Assembly: GCA_004194705.1 (NCBI GenBank)
Contig: SADC01001376.1
Location: forward strand, 1 to 64,000
Direction: 5' to 3'
Source of the DNA: Ditylenchus dipsaci
Lineage: Eukaryota; Nematoda; Chromadorea; Rhabditida; Anguinidae
DNA length: 64,000 bases
A program made the position numbers and the translations under genes. Below, one piece after another: positions 34,501 to 42,968 of this stretch. The notes beneath the pieces were generated by a model. The model saw nothing but the letters and a program-made list of their open reading frames with translations, was not told where the DNA came from and ran no database searches. Position 1 is the first letter of the stretch. The number at the start of each line of letters is the position of its first letter.

Positions 34501-37500
34501 AAGCAATGAAAAAACAGACCACAAGGGTAATGGGAAATCACACCAGCGTAGCTCTGAAGATCACGAGAAATATGGACCACACAAAGGATCGCACCAGCAC
34601 AGTTCTGAGGACAAAGACCACGGACGTGATAAAAGACATCACCAGCCCAGTTCCGAGCAAATGAGGACTCAAAAAGATCAAGTCGACAAGATGACAGTCA
34701 GCAGGGGGTGTACATCTGGATGGCTCTGTTTTGGACCAGGATGGAGGTGCACATTTTATTTATCTTCTAAAAAAATCGAACTTTAGAATTTTTTTCATTT
34801 TAACAGCTTATTCCACTTATTTTGACAAAAATCAGTAAATAAGCATCTTTTCAGAAACTAACATATTTTTTTAAATTTTTATTGACTAATTTCAATCTTT
34901 TTAAGATCAAAGTCCCTATTATAGAGAAACTTTGCTTTCAAGCGTCAAATAGGCGTTAATTCAACCAGCAACCCCCTTCCGCCAGGGAACGTTATTTATG
35001 ACATGGGCAGCATTTACTTTTAACTGTTAAAAGAGGGGTGAATGCTGTTAAGGAGATAGTCTCGACACAAAAAGATTAAACCAAGTTTTGTCTTTTTTAA
35101 ATGTGGTTTTTGAGTCATATTCTGTCAACATCTTGGTTTTGCGATGACGAACAAACTTGTGCAGAATTAAAAGTTGCATTAGCATGATCAATATCAGAAT
35201 TTTAAAATTTTTTCAAAAAATGCCCTAAAAATCCAAATGTGATAGAAGACTATCAAACTATTTTCAATAGTTTTTTCCCTTTTTTATTTCGATTTTTAGG
35301 GCGTTTTTCGATATTCATGATGCTCATTCAACTTTTAATTTCGCCTAAGTTTGTCTGAGGTTGCAACACCCAGTTGTCGATGAAATATTGCTCTAAACCA
35401 CATTTCATAAAGACAAAACTTGGATTAATCCTTTTGTGTCGAGGCTATTTCCTTAACAGCTTTCACCTCTCCTTCAAGATAAGCACCGAGTAGATGGGTC
35501 AAACTGACCCTTGTTTAGCAAGATGATCTTATTTCATACAGTAAAGTACAGGGTGCTTTAGCATTGCGCGGCCACTTTTAAATGATTTGGCTATGTAGCC
35601 TTCTGCTTTGTCGAGTTCCACAACTGGATCTTTCTCAGATCTCTACTATGTTTATCACGACTCTTGCACAGCATCTTGTGTAAAGTTGTAGATTTCTGAG
35701 GGTTGCGGTCCAAGATTCTGAAATCGACCAGGCAAATTTTTTCTGGGTGGCCGCTTTTTGACGCACCCTGTCTAAAAGCTATTTTTTGAGTGTTGAATGT
35801 CAATTTTTAAAAGTGGATAGAAAATTGGCTGTACTAACTTTATCTGGAAAGGCACATTTTTAAATGTGTAGAAGCCAAAAAGCATAATCTTAAAGTTAAG
35901 AGAAGTCAAATTAACCTCTGTTTGGTGGTTAAAGGTTGACAAAACAGATTTTTAAATCTGCTCAATAACAATTTCATAAATTATTATAATTTTAAATTAT
36001 AAATTCCAAATAAATTTTAAGAAGCCTCAAACGATCGCTTCGACGACACCAAAAGAAGTAATAGCAGAGAAAGTGAGCAACAAAGTGGTGGGAGTCGAGG
36101 ATCTGGTCGAAAATCAGTCCAACGAGACTCAGATGAGCAAAAGACAGCTAGTAATGATGCAGATCCTGAAGACATAAGCAGAAAATCCAGTGAAAAACAC
36201 GTAATCAAAAAAAAATAACTAATAAAACAATGTGGTGCTGCTAGCGAATATTCTTCCAAACAATTTAACCACCCAAAATTGCTTTAACTATTTTTTTAGG
36301 ATGAGGACTTAGGCTTAGGGTGTGACACCGTGTGTTGGCTCTGAATGAGAAATATCTTACAAACTTTTTCTGGGGTTTTGTAGTTACATTTGAGAGCACT
36401 GGCAATCCGCACCTCCCACGCACCTCCGCACCTCCCGCACTTCGATTGCAACCCGTACTTCCCAAATCAATCAACAGGGGAGAAGGCCGAGGGAAAAAGT
36501 CGCTATTTCTTAACTAGCGCGAATTCAAAAATTAAGATAACTTTGCCTTTGGCTTCTACAAAAGAAATATCACCTAAAAATTTTTTTTCAGCACTCGGGT
36601 TCACGCAGCAAAAATTCTGGTGACCACGAGGGGCACAGTGGTCCAGTCACTAACGATCCAGATGGTGATGTCAAGTCTGGTTCACGCTCTCGAGAACATC
36701 ACTCTGGAAGCCACCACTCTGGAAGTCGCCATTCAAATTCGAAATCACACCATTCAAACTCGAGAAGTCGCTCTAAATCTCGAGAACGGGACTCTGACGA
36801 GCACAACAAAGACTCTGCAGGAAATGCAGAACTAGAGAGCAGTCAGCGAAGCAGTCGTAAAGACCATTCCGGACCAGACAATCCTGATCCAGATGGAGAT
36901 GTAAGGTCTGGATCACGTTCCAAAGAGCGTAACTCGAATTCTGGGGGTCACCATTCCGGACCTGACAACGCTGATCCAGATGGAGATGTGAGATCTGGAT
37001 CCGGTTCGAAAGAAAACCACTCAGGAAGTCACCATTCCAGAAGCCGAGAAAAAGATTCTGACGAGCAAGGCGAAGAAACAGATCATGAAGATCCAGAAGA
37101 CAGTGGTCGGGAGAACCATAGCGGACCAGACACTACAAAACCAGATGGATCAGTCAGAGAGGGGTCTATAGAGTATGGCAAAGGCTATAAAAGTGGTGAA
37201 GGGTCAAGAAATTCTCAAGGGAACGACGGAGAAGATGCTTCCAATGAAGACCATCACGGATCAAGTAAAATTTTTGTATTTTGAATATAGCATTTTCGAC
37301 AGGGTTAGGTCATGAGAAATTTCTCGAAATTTTTCTCGATAACCGAGCAATTCTTCGAGCAAATTTTTTTTTCGGATTGCTAATTTTTCGGTGAAGATAT
37401 GGTTTTTTGTATCAACCAAGATTTTTTATAAAAAAAGAGGAGGCGATGGTGATTATCTTACTCACTCTAAGTGATTTGTGTGATTGATAACTGAAGAATT

Positions 37501-40500
37501 TCTTGTACAGTTATGGATAGGTCAAAAAATGGCCAAAGATTCGCTCGATCGTGCTTTGAAAATAAAAAATTTCTCGGAAAGAGTATGCCCGAGCAAAAAT
37601 CCAGTCTCGATTTTCACTAATTGGAGCTCCTTATTCAAAATCATGTTCTTGGCATTTTGTTTTCGACCTGGTTTTCGAAGTCTGCGCTAAAGCAAATTAC
37701 CACTAATTTTATTGCAAATGAGCTGAGCTACAAAATGAGGGGCAAGTTGCTTAAGAGCAATCTTCAAAAATCAGGTGAAGTGCCTGAAATTGGAGAAAAA
37801 ACAGTAATGAGAAATAAGAGTTACTAGATTACTAAAAAGTCACCTAGATATGGACGCCAGCCGACACTCTAGGCAAGAAAGTCACCAAGATGATTCTAGC
37901 AATCAACGAGGCAATGACAATGAGGGCACAATTGAAGAACGGCATAGTGGAACTAACGAACAAGGGTCTAGACGGGGCTCTGCTAGTGGTAACCGAGATA
38001 GTGGTGCTCAAGATAGTGCTAGAGAACATGGTGATAGAAGTGATCGAGGTGGCAGAGAGCATGGTGGAGATAGGCGAAGATATGATGGTGGGGGCAGAGA
38101 TGAAAGTATGCGGCATGGCAGGAAGTACTATGAGAAATCATCTTCAGAAGAAAAAGAAGATGATGACACCTACTACTACTGCAAAAAGGAATACGAAGGT
38201 AATATTTTTGAAATTGTAAAGACATACTCGATCTCAAAAGGCTATAACTGAACTGAGTCCATAAAAGTCTGAATCATTCGAGTAAGTTGTTGAATTTCAC
38301 TGACAACACGAGCCATCTCAAAATGCTGTTTTTGGCAATGTGATTTTGACTCAATTTTTTGTTTACATTTAATTCAAGATAATTCACGACGAAATAATAT
38401 TTTTTAATATAGTTTGCATCATTGTTTGACGTGCTCCAATAAAAAAATTTGGCACTGGTAGGTTCCCCATCCTATTTTGCCTTGGTTCCTCTGGTGATTT
38501 TTTGCATTAGGTTTAGGCATCGAGTAGTCCAGTGTATGTTAAAATAGACTTAACCATGTCTATCCAAAAAAACTAATTTGAGCCTGCCCTACCATATATT
38601 AAGATTGGCCTTTGAAATTCCTAGTGCAGCACCTACCCCAAAGGGATGAGTTCTCTAGTAGAGCTGACGACAAACAATATATTGTTATTGGTACATTCGG
38701 GTATTGGACCCCATTTTCAGAAAAATATTGGTATTGGCATATTGGGGTATCGCTTTCAGAAATAACGGTATTGGTATTGGGTTTGGCCAAATATTGTAAT
38801 CAAAAACTTTTGCCTGTGCCGCCATTTTTCCCCCAAAATTTTCATTGGATTTTCCATCTGCAGTGCATCCACAATAATTAGAGCTAACGACAAACAATAC
38901 AGGGTGCTTCAAGAAATTCGGTAGTTTTTAAATGACCACAACTTTTTTTCTAGTCTGTTTTTCGAAATTCTGTTTTAACAGATCCATTTTTTTCGCCGAC
39001 AATATTTGTTTACTGTATCTCACTCAGAAATATTTTTTTCACTTTTTGCTTGGTCTGTGGTTTGGGTCCTAGTAGGTGGGTGCGGATACGGACGATTCAT
39101 CACAACGGACAATTCATCACAACTCCTTAAAAAGGACAATTCATCACATCAGAGAAAAATGGGACAATTTATCACAACCCTGTTAAATAGGACAATTTAT
39201 CACAATCAGACAAAAAGGGACAATTCATCACAGCCTTACCATCTGATCTGATGGTCAAACAAAAAGCTTTATTTTTTACCAAAACCAATATCAAAGAATG
39301 ATCTTTATTTTTTTTCAACAAACATAACAGCAATAATAACGACAAATTTAACAACAAATTTACGGATCCATAACGATACTGTGGGCCAGCCCTCTTAAAT
39401 ATTCCATCAGATTAGCGCCTCGGTAGAGAATCACTTTTCCCAGGATTCTTATGTCCGCTTCTGTATAGACCTTCCGCTTCTTCGGTGCTGCGACGTTGGC
39501 TAAGTAGTCTTCATAGTGTTTGTCATGAGTCCGCTAAATTTTTTTGAGATCTTGGAGAAAACGAGCCACATTTGGATGATCCACGCCCAGAACTGTGTGT
39601 AGTCGACCTTGACCATGTTGAACATTTTCGTGTAGCTGGCAGCAGACTTGTTTTTGAGGAGCGCATAGAAAATTGGAAAGACATACTTGCCACCATTGCT
39701 GATTCTTGCACTTCGTTCGGCTAAGAAATCATAGACCTTAAAAAGAGACGTGTAAATGCACAAACCTGATAGAAGGGCGGCGAAGTCATCTGAAAAGAGC
39801 CACCAACGTACATTACCTTCATTTTCCCACTCCAGTCAATGTGGCTCTCTTTTCCGAACATGAGAATTCTGCAATAGCTTAATTAAATATTTAATCGCAA
39901 ATAAATCTGACCTTTCCGGATCATCTCTACCCGAATCGCCCAACAGGAAAAGTTGCTCACGTCCGGCCCCATCTGTATACATGCGGCTCTCTCTCGGAAT
40001 GTGGATGTCCTGGACGTTCCTTCCTTCCACGACCGGGATTTGATTTGCGATGCGAACGCGACGGATTGTTTTTCTGACGGCACTGCTGCTGAGACTTGGA
40101 CACACGGCTAGCGGAGCTGACTGCAATTCGTGGTTGACTAGGTCCATCGGCTTCTGAATGTTGTATGAAATTGTATGAAAATGATTCAATTCTTAAAAAG
40201 TAACCTCTCTCGTTTCCACAGCTTTTCTTTTTAAATTTGACCTGATGATGCTGAGCGTAACGGCCTTCTCATCCAGAGCATGGATGTGCGCACAGGTTCC
40301 ATCGTGCGGCTTGAACTTGGTGAAGGCATTCCCGGCAACGACTGTTTGAAGTGAGGCTTTGCATCCACCATTCTTTTCCTGATGGTTTTCACAGCGCCAA
40401 TCTTGCTTGCTGCCATCCTTGTATAAAAATGCAGAGAAAATAAAAAGAAACTCGAGAAAACGTCACTAACAAGAAAAATGAAAAAAATAACTGACAGAAA

Positions 40501-41491
40501 TCTGTTCAAGAAACTTTTTTGACATTGTGATGAATTATCCCTTTTTGTCTGATTGTGATAAATTGTCCTATTTAACAGGGTTGTGATAAATTGTCCCATT
40601 TTTCTCTGATGTGATGAATTGTCCCTTTTTAAGGAGTTGTGATGAATTGTCCGTTGTGATGAATCGGCGTTGTGATGAATTGTCACGTACCCAGGTGGGT
40701 GGTCCTTGGATGGCCAAAACCCGAACCACATAATGGACCAAGCGAAAATCGTGTTTTTGACAATTTACAATTTGCAAATATTGTCGGCGAGAAAAATTGA
40801 TCTGTGAAAACAGAATTTCGAAAAATGGACTAGAAAAAACTTATGGTCATTTTAAAACTATCGAATTTCTCGAAACACCCTGTATATTGTTATTGGTACA
40901 TTGTGATATTGGCCCCCATTTTCGGGAAAATACCAGTATTGCGATACTGGAGTACCGCTTTAAAAACATTGGTATTGGGGTTTGAGTGATAGGAATATAT
41001 TGGTATTGGGTTATTGGGTAAGCCAAATCGTCAGCTCTATTCTCTAGGAGTGCACCACCAAAGAGTATGAGCTCTCTAGCCATAGATGCTCAATATGTAC
41101 GAGTTCTTTAGCCGTAGATCCCCAAAGAGTATGAGTTCTCTAGCCGTAGATCCCTAAAGAGTATCAGTTTTCTGACCATCTTCAGGCTTAGAGAGCTCAT
41201 ACTTTTTGGAGAGGTATTCACTTAAGGTGCTGTCGTTTTGGCCTTTGCTGCTCCTATATCTAAACCTAAAAATCAGCAGAGGGATCAAAGCAAATTAGAA
41301 AGGGGCAGGTTTCGAAAAAAACAGCACAACTGCCAAAAAGTTTTTGTCTCATTGAAGTTTTTTCAGCAGCTAACAGAAGCTACAAAAAGAAACATCCTGG
41401 TTGCTGCAACTATGAGCCTGACTGTGATCTCAAAGATAGTTCTGTCAACTTGTGCACAGACAGTGTAAACTTTCAAATAACAAATAAATGA
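19320..41491 (+). CDS. Membrane-anchored astacin-like pseudoprotease with long repetitive tail
   Basis: A gene of about 14 exons and roughly 1,220 codons. Predicted order: cytoplasmic N-terminus, one transmembrane helix, astacin domain, Ser/His/Asn/Lys-rich tail, then Ser/Arg/Asp-rich tail, Cys-containing end. Exons: 19320-19546, 20247-20296, 20360-20501, about 21536-21723, 21780-21952, 23028-23535, 24993-25073, 25133-25720, 34317-34405, 34452-34746, 36022-36200, 36592-37264, 37848-38198, 41367-41491. Phases agree at nearly every junction, including across 8.6-kb and 3.2-kb introns full of transposons. The astacin zinc site is entirely replaced, so proteolysis is not expected; a binding or structural role on the cell surface is inferred. 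Defects: no AG acceptor before the fourth exon, a one-base slip in an A run (25495-25500), and mixed frames at 34640-34746. These could mean a pseudogene or assembly indels. An AATAAA overlaps the stop codon. Confidence 0.75.
19559..19942. mobile_element. MITE in intron 1 of the pseudo-astacin gene
   Basis: Ends CAGTCAAAACTGAATATAAGG and, inverted at the right, CAGTCGGAACTGGATATAAG; a 12-G run lies just inside the right end. Related inverted copies: 46807-47150. CAGTC...GACTG with TA is the pogo/Tigger-type terminus. Confidence 0.65.
20247..21952 (+). CDS. Pseudo-astacin exons 2-5: catalytically dead protease fold
   Basis: Reads SGGSYIIPFEISSEI, LIERAMAEIAHGQCIEFRD, CQTLIGTQHGENLIELNAKC, GIQKLIKLILYNLGMDNEES, RPKRDNYVKI and YYSIMHSDCHAG, in astacin order. 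In the family the zinc motif is HExxHxxGxxHE. Here the three His positions are Lys, Tyr and Asn, the catalytic Glu is Leu, and the Tyr after the Met-turn SIMH is Ser. The Met-turn Met, the SRP.RD.YV segment and three of the four structural Cys lie here. Intron 20297-20359 is 63 bp. The acceptor before CQTLIG should fall between an in-frame TAA (21516) and Cys codon 21537, but no AG exists there (TTTTCAAC, TTTTAAAT): either lost or non-canonical. Confidence 0.75.
20502..21535. other. Intron 3 of the pseudo-astacin gene, repeat-filled
   Basis: Holds a foldback at about 20548-20805 (CGGCTCTAATGGAGAATCCGG left, complement right) and a dense cluster of the TTTTTGCCTTGGTCCCCC motif in both orientations at about 20623, 20750, 21192, 21290, 21335 and 21465. 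Confidence 0.5.
21973..22738. mobile_element. Foldback MITE with CAGGGTG ends in intron 5
   Basis: A 766-bp palindrome: CAGGGTGGTCCAAAATTTTC left, CAGGGTGATCCAAAATTTTC on the opposite strand at right, arms about 300 bp, the centre around 22290-22390. It lies wholly within the intron between 21952 and 23028. No transposase. Confidence 0.8.
22790..22940. repeat. Degenerate tandem repeat (TTAGTGGTTCGGGCA)
   Basis: Six or seven imperfect copies of a roughly 20-bp unit with core ATTAGTGGTTCGGGC. Non-coding, inside intron 5. Confidence 0.55.
23028..23535 (+). CDS. Pseudo-astacin exon 6: end of fold and start of Ser/Asn/Lys tail
   Basis: Begins IIGKAQKLSQWDREKLKKIY then NKCG, the C-terminal helix and last structural Cys of an astacin domain. 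The next 140 residues are low-complexity: Asn-Ser-Ala-Gln, Lys-Ser and HNKSGQGSGQSKAKTSKQSG-like runs. Phase 0 in, phase 1 out (GCAG/GTGAGA). Confidence 0.8.
23536..24692. other. Intron 6 of the pseudo-astacin gene
   Basis: No exon seen. Contains two tRNA-like B boxes, one plus-strand (GGTTCGATCCCAT near 23718) and one within the minus-strand tRNA-like module annotated separately. Confidence 0.4.
23972..24040 (-). repeat. tRNA-like module (SINE-type head or tRNA relic)
   Basis: On the minus strand: an A-box-like GGTGGCGCAGTGGGTAAGCG, then about 30 bases, then the B-box-like GGTTCGATTAC. This is the spacing of a Pol III internal promoter. No acceptor stem can be closed, so it is not a functional tRNA. 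Confidence 0.5.
24693..24888. mobile_element. hAT-like MITE of the CAGGGCTGC family
   Basis: 196 bp, ends CAAGGCTGCC and GGCGGCCCTG, flanked by CATATAAG (24685-24692) and CATGTAAG (24889-24896), a 7/8 match consistent with an old 8-bp duplication. Confidence 0.65.
24993..25720 (+). CDS. Pseudo-astacin exons 7-8: duplicated GPERHSG modules and Ser/Gln tail
   Basis: Exon 7 (24993-25073) reads GDQGEKHGPERHSGATVEE. Exon 8 (25133-25720) starts GNQNGKHGPERHSGHTVEG, plainly a duplicate, then goes on as NSAQ/HKSSNQKG repeats. The same module opens exon 10. In exon 8 the frame changes at the A6 run 25495-25500. After it the composition (SSGSHGNKNSGNADISALSS) continues unchanged in the shifted frame up to the donor GACAA/GTAAGT. 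That is why a one-base loss, natural or technical, is the best explanation. Confidence 0.75.
26063..26260. mobile_element. TA-flanked MITE, copy A
   Basis: Begins CAGTCAACTCCCTCCACAG with repeated CGCCATAGTGTACAC words and ends GGAGGGAGTCGACTA. A second, nearly identical copy in the same orientation lies 7.2 kb on at 33265-33454. Confidence 0.75.
26334..27040. repeat. GAACTTCA-rich tract, left
   Basis: Dozens of GAACTTCA(T) and complementary TGAAGTTC words. It starts ACACGGCTAAAAAAAGTG, which recurs inverted at the far end of the right tract (about 32835-32860). The two tracts could be sub-terminal regions of one 6.5-kb element or two separate elements. Confidence 0.6.
27164..27314. repeat. 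Near-perfect 150-bp palindrome
   Basis: CAACCGGACATTTAGCATAA at the left and its complement at the right, arms about 73 bp with very few mismatches; each arm holds two copies of GGACATTTAGCATAATT. Confidence 0.8.
27690..27775. repeat. Tandem TTTCCCCGAAAAGTTCA repeat
   Basis: Four copies of a 17-bp unit with core TTTCCCCGAAAA. Confidence 0.7.
27890..28561. mobile_element. Element with a conserved ~220-bp core, copy 1
   Basis: Right end CACCCTG followed by TA. The core from GAATTTGGTGTAACAAGG to GAGGCC..CTCACAACCG is repeated, inverted, at 63330-63540 with high identity. Within the core GTCTTAGGTC and GACCTAAGAC can pair. Copy 1 is interrupted by the foldback at 28190-28450; copy 2 is not. 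Confidence 0.65.
28190..28450. repeat. Foldback with TTAGGC hexamers at its centre
   Basis: Arms: CATCAAATGATAAGATAAG left, CTTATCTTATCATTTGATA right. The loop between them contains CACTTAGGCCTTAGGCTTAG and CCCTTAGGCTTAGGC. A second foldback with the same kind of core lies at 61113-62150. Confidence 0.7.
28980..29235. repeat. Foldback repeat
   Basis: TGCATTTAGTTCTCAAAATG left and TTTTGAGTTCTAAATGCACA right pair; CGCTAGGGT/TAGCGG words follow inward. Confidence 0.6.
29276..30345. mobile_element. Foldback split by two adjacent TA-sharing MITEs
   Basis: Outer arms AATAGCGCAAATGAAAGCC (29291) and its complement near 30325-30340. Between them lie element A, 29422-29830 (CAGGGTTAGTCAAAAAACCG ... 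GACTAACCCTG), and element B, 29833-30233 (CAGGGTGGGGCGAAAAATTC ... CGCCCCACCCTG). Each is flanked by TA, and a single TA (29831-29832) separates the two. Confidence 0.75.
30490..30670. repeat. ATTTCGGCATC palindromic tandem repeat
   Basis: Several AATTTCGGCATCAAATT units followed by complementary GATGCCGAAATT units; folds back around 30590. Confidence 0.65.
30698..30883. mobile_element. TA-flanked MITE (CAGTCAACTCTCG ends)
   Basis: 186 bp: CAGTCAACTCTCGATTTAAC left, CGTTAAATAGAGAGTTGACTG right, TA on both sides, with inner tandem TCGATTTAACGAA copies. This is the terminus type of pogo/Tigger elements. Confidence 0.75.
31430..32225 (-). mobile_element. Tc1/mariner derivative with ~200-bp terminal inverted repeats
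   Basis: ACTGGTGACCATAAAGTTCG at the left; the right arm is its complement, nearly perfect over about 200 bp (31430-31630 against 32026-32225). TA flanks both ends. The middle has room only for the N-terminal part of a transposase. Confidence 0.85.
31558..31950 (-). pseudogene. Mariner-like transposase fragment, DNA-binding part only
   Basis: ATG at 31950, MSDLRAGIVRLYQEGHAVME, ISRLLNVPQPTVSKTIKRFD, then SGRPATARTENNIQLIADRI: a paired-type helix-turn-helix of the Tc1/mariner kind followed by the GRP linker. After about residue 75 the frame runs into the inverted terminus, so the DD(34)D/E catalytic domain is missing. It could at most bind element ends, possibly competing with a complete transposase. 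Confidence 0.8.
32235..32860. repeat. GAACTTCA-rich tract, right
   Basis: Same word composition as 26334-27040, ending TTCACTTTTTTTAGCCGTGT, the inverted counterpart of that tract's start. Confidence 0.6.
33265..33454. mobile_element. TA-flanked MITE, copy B
   Basis: CAGTCAACTCCCTCCACAG ... GGAGGGAGTCGACTG, TA at both ends; nearly identical to 26063-26260. Confidence 0.8.
33803..33950. repeat. CGGAGAATTCT tandem-motif MITE
   Basis: GGCTGTATAATTTTCCG left and CGGAGAATTGTACAACCC right form the ends; inside are repeated CGGAGAATTCTCC units in both orientations. Confidence 0.6.
34006..34203. mobile_element. hAT-like MITE of the CAGGGCTGC family
   Basis: Best-preserved copy: CAGGGCTGCCATCTC left and ATATGGCAGCCCTG right. 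Flanks TCTCTAAC and TCTTAAAC are similar but not identical. Confidence 0.7.
34317..34746 (+). CDS. Pseudo-astacin exons 9-10: His-rich module, frame uncertain at the end
   Basis: Exon 9 (34317-34405) reads SANHHHKDKSGSGSHGEKLS. Exon 10 (34452 onward) opens GDRNSGPERHSGHTVEESNE, the third copy of the GPERHSG module, then KSHQRSSEDHEKYGPHKGSH. From about 34645 the best composition moves to another frame (ANEDSKRSSRQDDSQQG), and after a G5 run to a third (HLDGSVLDQDG). A donor GGAG/GTGCAC at 34746 fits the phase of exon 11 only in that third frame. Two small indels are therefore implied. Confidence 0.6.
34747..36021. other. Intron 10 of the pseudo-astacin gene
   Basis: Holds a foldback at 35035-35480 (GATAGTCTCGACACAAAAAG left, complement right) and a 222-bp MITE at 35549-35770 (CAGGGTGC...GCACCCTG). 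No exon seen. Confidence 0.5.
36022..38198 (+). CDS. Pseudo-astacin exons 11-13: Arg/Ser/Asp-rich repeat region
   Basis: Exons 36022-36200, 36592-37264 and 37848-38198, with clean phases. Exon 12 carries three copies of a unit reading HSGPDN.DPDGDVRSGSRSKE, each with a DPDGDV loop, separated by Ser-His and Arg-Ser runs. Exon 13 is RSGSASGNRDSG-like and ends in an acidic block, then TYYYCKKEYEG. There are almost no hydrophobics, so this segment is predicted disordered. The DPDGDV loops could bind divalent cations, but that is a guess. Confidence 0.75.
37265..37847. other. Intron 12 of the pseudo-astacin gene
   Basis: AT-rich; 37310-37580 repeats TTTCTCGAAA/TTTCTCG words like a decayed tandem-motif repeat. 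No exon. Confidence 0.4.
38670..38800. repeat. TATTGGTATTGG repeat, copy flanking MULE on the left
   Basis: GTTATTGGTACATT(C/G), GGTATTGG and similar words. The same stretch recurs in the same orientation at 40885-41030, on the other side of the 2-kb element. Confidence 0.6.
38900..40882. mobile_element. Nested element: TA-flanked outer repeat enclosing a MULE
   Basis: Outer ends CAGGGTGCTTCAAGAAATTC and its complement, each next to TA. Inside, from about 39095 and up to about 40685, are inverted blocks of five to seven tandem copies of GGACAATTCATCACAA(C). These look like the real sub-terminal repeats of the enclosed Mutator-like element. Confidence 0.75.
39360..40450 (-). pseudogene. Mutator-like (MULE) transposase with FLYWCH-type zinc finger
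   Basis: Minus strand. Around 40430-40290: KDGSKQDWRCENHQEKNGGC and HDGTCAHIHALDE, the W.C...C...H.H pattern of a FLYWCH finger. Then KPMDLVNHELQSAP, RKTIRRVRIANQIPVVEGRN, DIHIPRES and EQLFLLGDSG, typical of nematode MULE proteins. Then HIDWSGKMKVMYVGGSFQMT and SPPFYQV, where the family has a DGTF: the first catalytic Asp is Gly here. Next FPIFYALLKNKSAASYTKMF. The C-terminus ends early at 39360 (SIVMDP-stop), before the usual SWIM-type region. Frames change between blocks. Unlikely to be active. Confidence 0.75.
40885..41030. repeat. TATTGGTATTGG repeat, right copy
   Basis: Direct repeat of 38670-38800 (GTTATTGGTACATTGTG, ATTGGTATTGGG). Confidence 0.6.
41050..41220. repeat. AGAGTATGAGTTCTCTAGCC tandem repeat
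   Basis: Four copies of a roughly 40-bp unit containing AAGAGTATGAGTTCTCTAGC. One inverted unit closes the array at 41190-41215. Confidence 0.65.
41367..41491 (+). CDS. Pseudo-astacin terminal exon: Cys-containing C-terminus
   Basis: Acceptor TTTTTTCAG at 41358-41366, phase 1, reading AANRSYKKKHPGCCNYEPDC, DLKDSSVNLCTD, and ending NFQITNK-stop. It is the only Cys-rich part of the tail (four Cys), so it may form a small disulphide-bonded cap; no named domain was recognised. It joins exon 13 in phase across a 3.2-kb intron that contains the MULE. AATAAA at 41483-41488 overlaps the TGA. Confidence 0.65.
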
Positions 41492-42164
41492 CCTTTTTGA
41501 GTTTTTACCTTACCTGTTTAAGCGCTATCACGAGCTAACTGTCAAATTTTGTCCAGTGCAATGTAAAGTAAGTCTGTTTTCTATTTTGAGAAAATTTTGC
41601 TAAAAAAGTTTTTTTTCAATTTTCAGAAGTGTGGAGAACATTTGAAGACTTATGGCAAAACTGATAGAATGAGAAAAGCATAAAATATTAAGATTCTTGC
41701 TGATGAGTACTGATAAATGCTTTAATAGGCTAAGGCCTGACTGTGAGACCGGTTGGTTCTGGTGCAAAATTTCATGGAGAAACTTAATCTGCAAACCATT
41801 TTTTAAAAATCTGGTTTGACTCGAGATTTTCACCAATTTCTAAAGGGCATCAAATGAGACTTGAAAATCAGCTGCTAATTGAATATTTTATGTACACAAT
41901 CATGATTTCTATAGCTGCTTAGACAGCACGAGAAATCAGCTTTGTAGTGACATATTGTTGTAGTGTTAATGATGACATAATGTGAAATTATTGGCTGAAG
42001 AAAAAACTGTGTTATTTTTTCAAAATGGTTTTTTTGATTGAAATAGGCAAAATAATGTGGGATACAGAAGTCTGTTTAGCAAAGCTTGTAAATTATTCGA
42101 AAGAGCAACTCAAACTGCATCGAAAAGTTATTCAGAGTATGGCAGAGCAAAGTCTTTAGAAAGT

Positions 42165-42560
42165 CAAGCGACCATTTCAAAAAAATTAACAAATATTTGA
42201 AAAAGCATTTTAACGGAGAATTTTTTCACCGCTAAATTTACCTGCCACACTGACACCAGATTCGTGTTCAGCATAATAAGTTTGCTTAAAAAACTACTGT
42301 TGAAACTTAAATTTCATCGTCAAAATTCAAATTCCTCTCGAGACAAAAAACATTGAAACTTGGGGTATTTGAATATTTATTGTCTCGAGAGGAATTTGAA
42401 TTTTGACGATGACTTTCAATTTTCTTGAGCAGTTCTTGAAGCAAATCAACCATTCTGAACATGATCTGGTGTCAGGATCAGAGGTTAGTGTAGCGGTGAA
42501 AACATTTTCCGTTAAAATGCTTTTCAAATATTCATTAATTTGTTTTCAAACGATCGCTCA
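42165..42560. repeat. 395-bp foldback with CCTCTCGAGACA centre
   Basis: Arms of about 180 bp; the inner ends are AAATTCCTCTCGAGACA and its exact complement. A degraded copy is at 45420-45560. Confidence 0.8.
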
Positions 42561-42603
42561 ACCCTCTAAACTTATTTTTGTCATATTCTGTAACACTTCT
42601 CGG

Positions 42604-42968
42604 GGTGCAGGATCATAATACCCAAAGACAAAATACCCAAAGACAAAATACCCAAGGACAAAATACCCAAAGTACAAAATACCCAATGGTCAAAATACCC
42701 AATGGTCAAAATACCCAATATACATATTGTGCAGATAATGTTCACTAAACGCTATTATCATAATATCATTATCATAAAATGCACCATCTGCTACTATCAT
42801 ATTAATAGGACGTCAAAAGTCCACTAAAAAACCACTCTTGGGTATTTTAGGTATTTGGGTATTTTGTCTGTGGGTATTTTGACCATTGGGTATTTTGTAT
42901 TTTCGGTATTTTGTCCTTGGGTATTCTGTAATTGGGTATTTTGTCTTTGGGTATTTTGATCCTGCACC
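42604..42968. mobile_element. hAT-like foldback of AAAATACCCAAAGAC units
   Basis: Ends GGTGCAGGATCATAATACCC and complement, flanked by CTTCTCGG at 42596-42603 and 42969-42976, a perfect 8-bp duplication. Each arm is six to seven tandem 15-bp units, AAAATACCCAAAGAC and variants. Confidence 0.85.

Noticed and set aside
41238..41468. Plus-strand frame starting MAFAAPIS just before the last pseudo-astacin exon
   Set aside because: It runs through the TTTTTTCAG acceptor in another frame; the spliced exon 41367-41491 keeps phase, has the Cys pattern and a poly(A) signal.
42604..42968. Regularly spaced repeats resembling a CRISPR array
   Set aside because: The units are contiguous 15-bp tandems, inverted in the other half, and bounded by an 8-bp duplication: a transposable element in a eukaryote.
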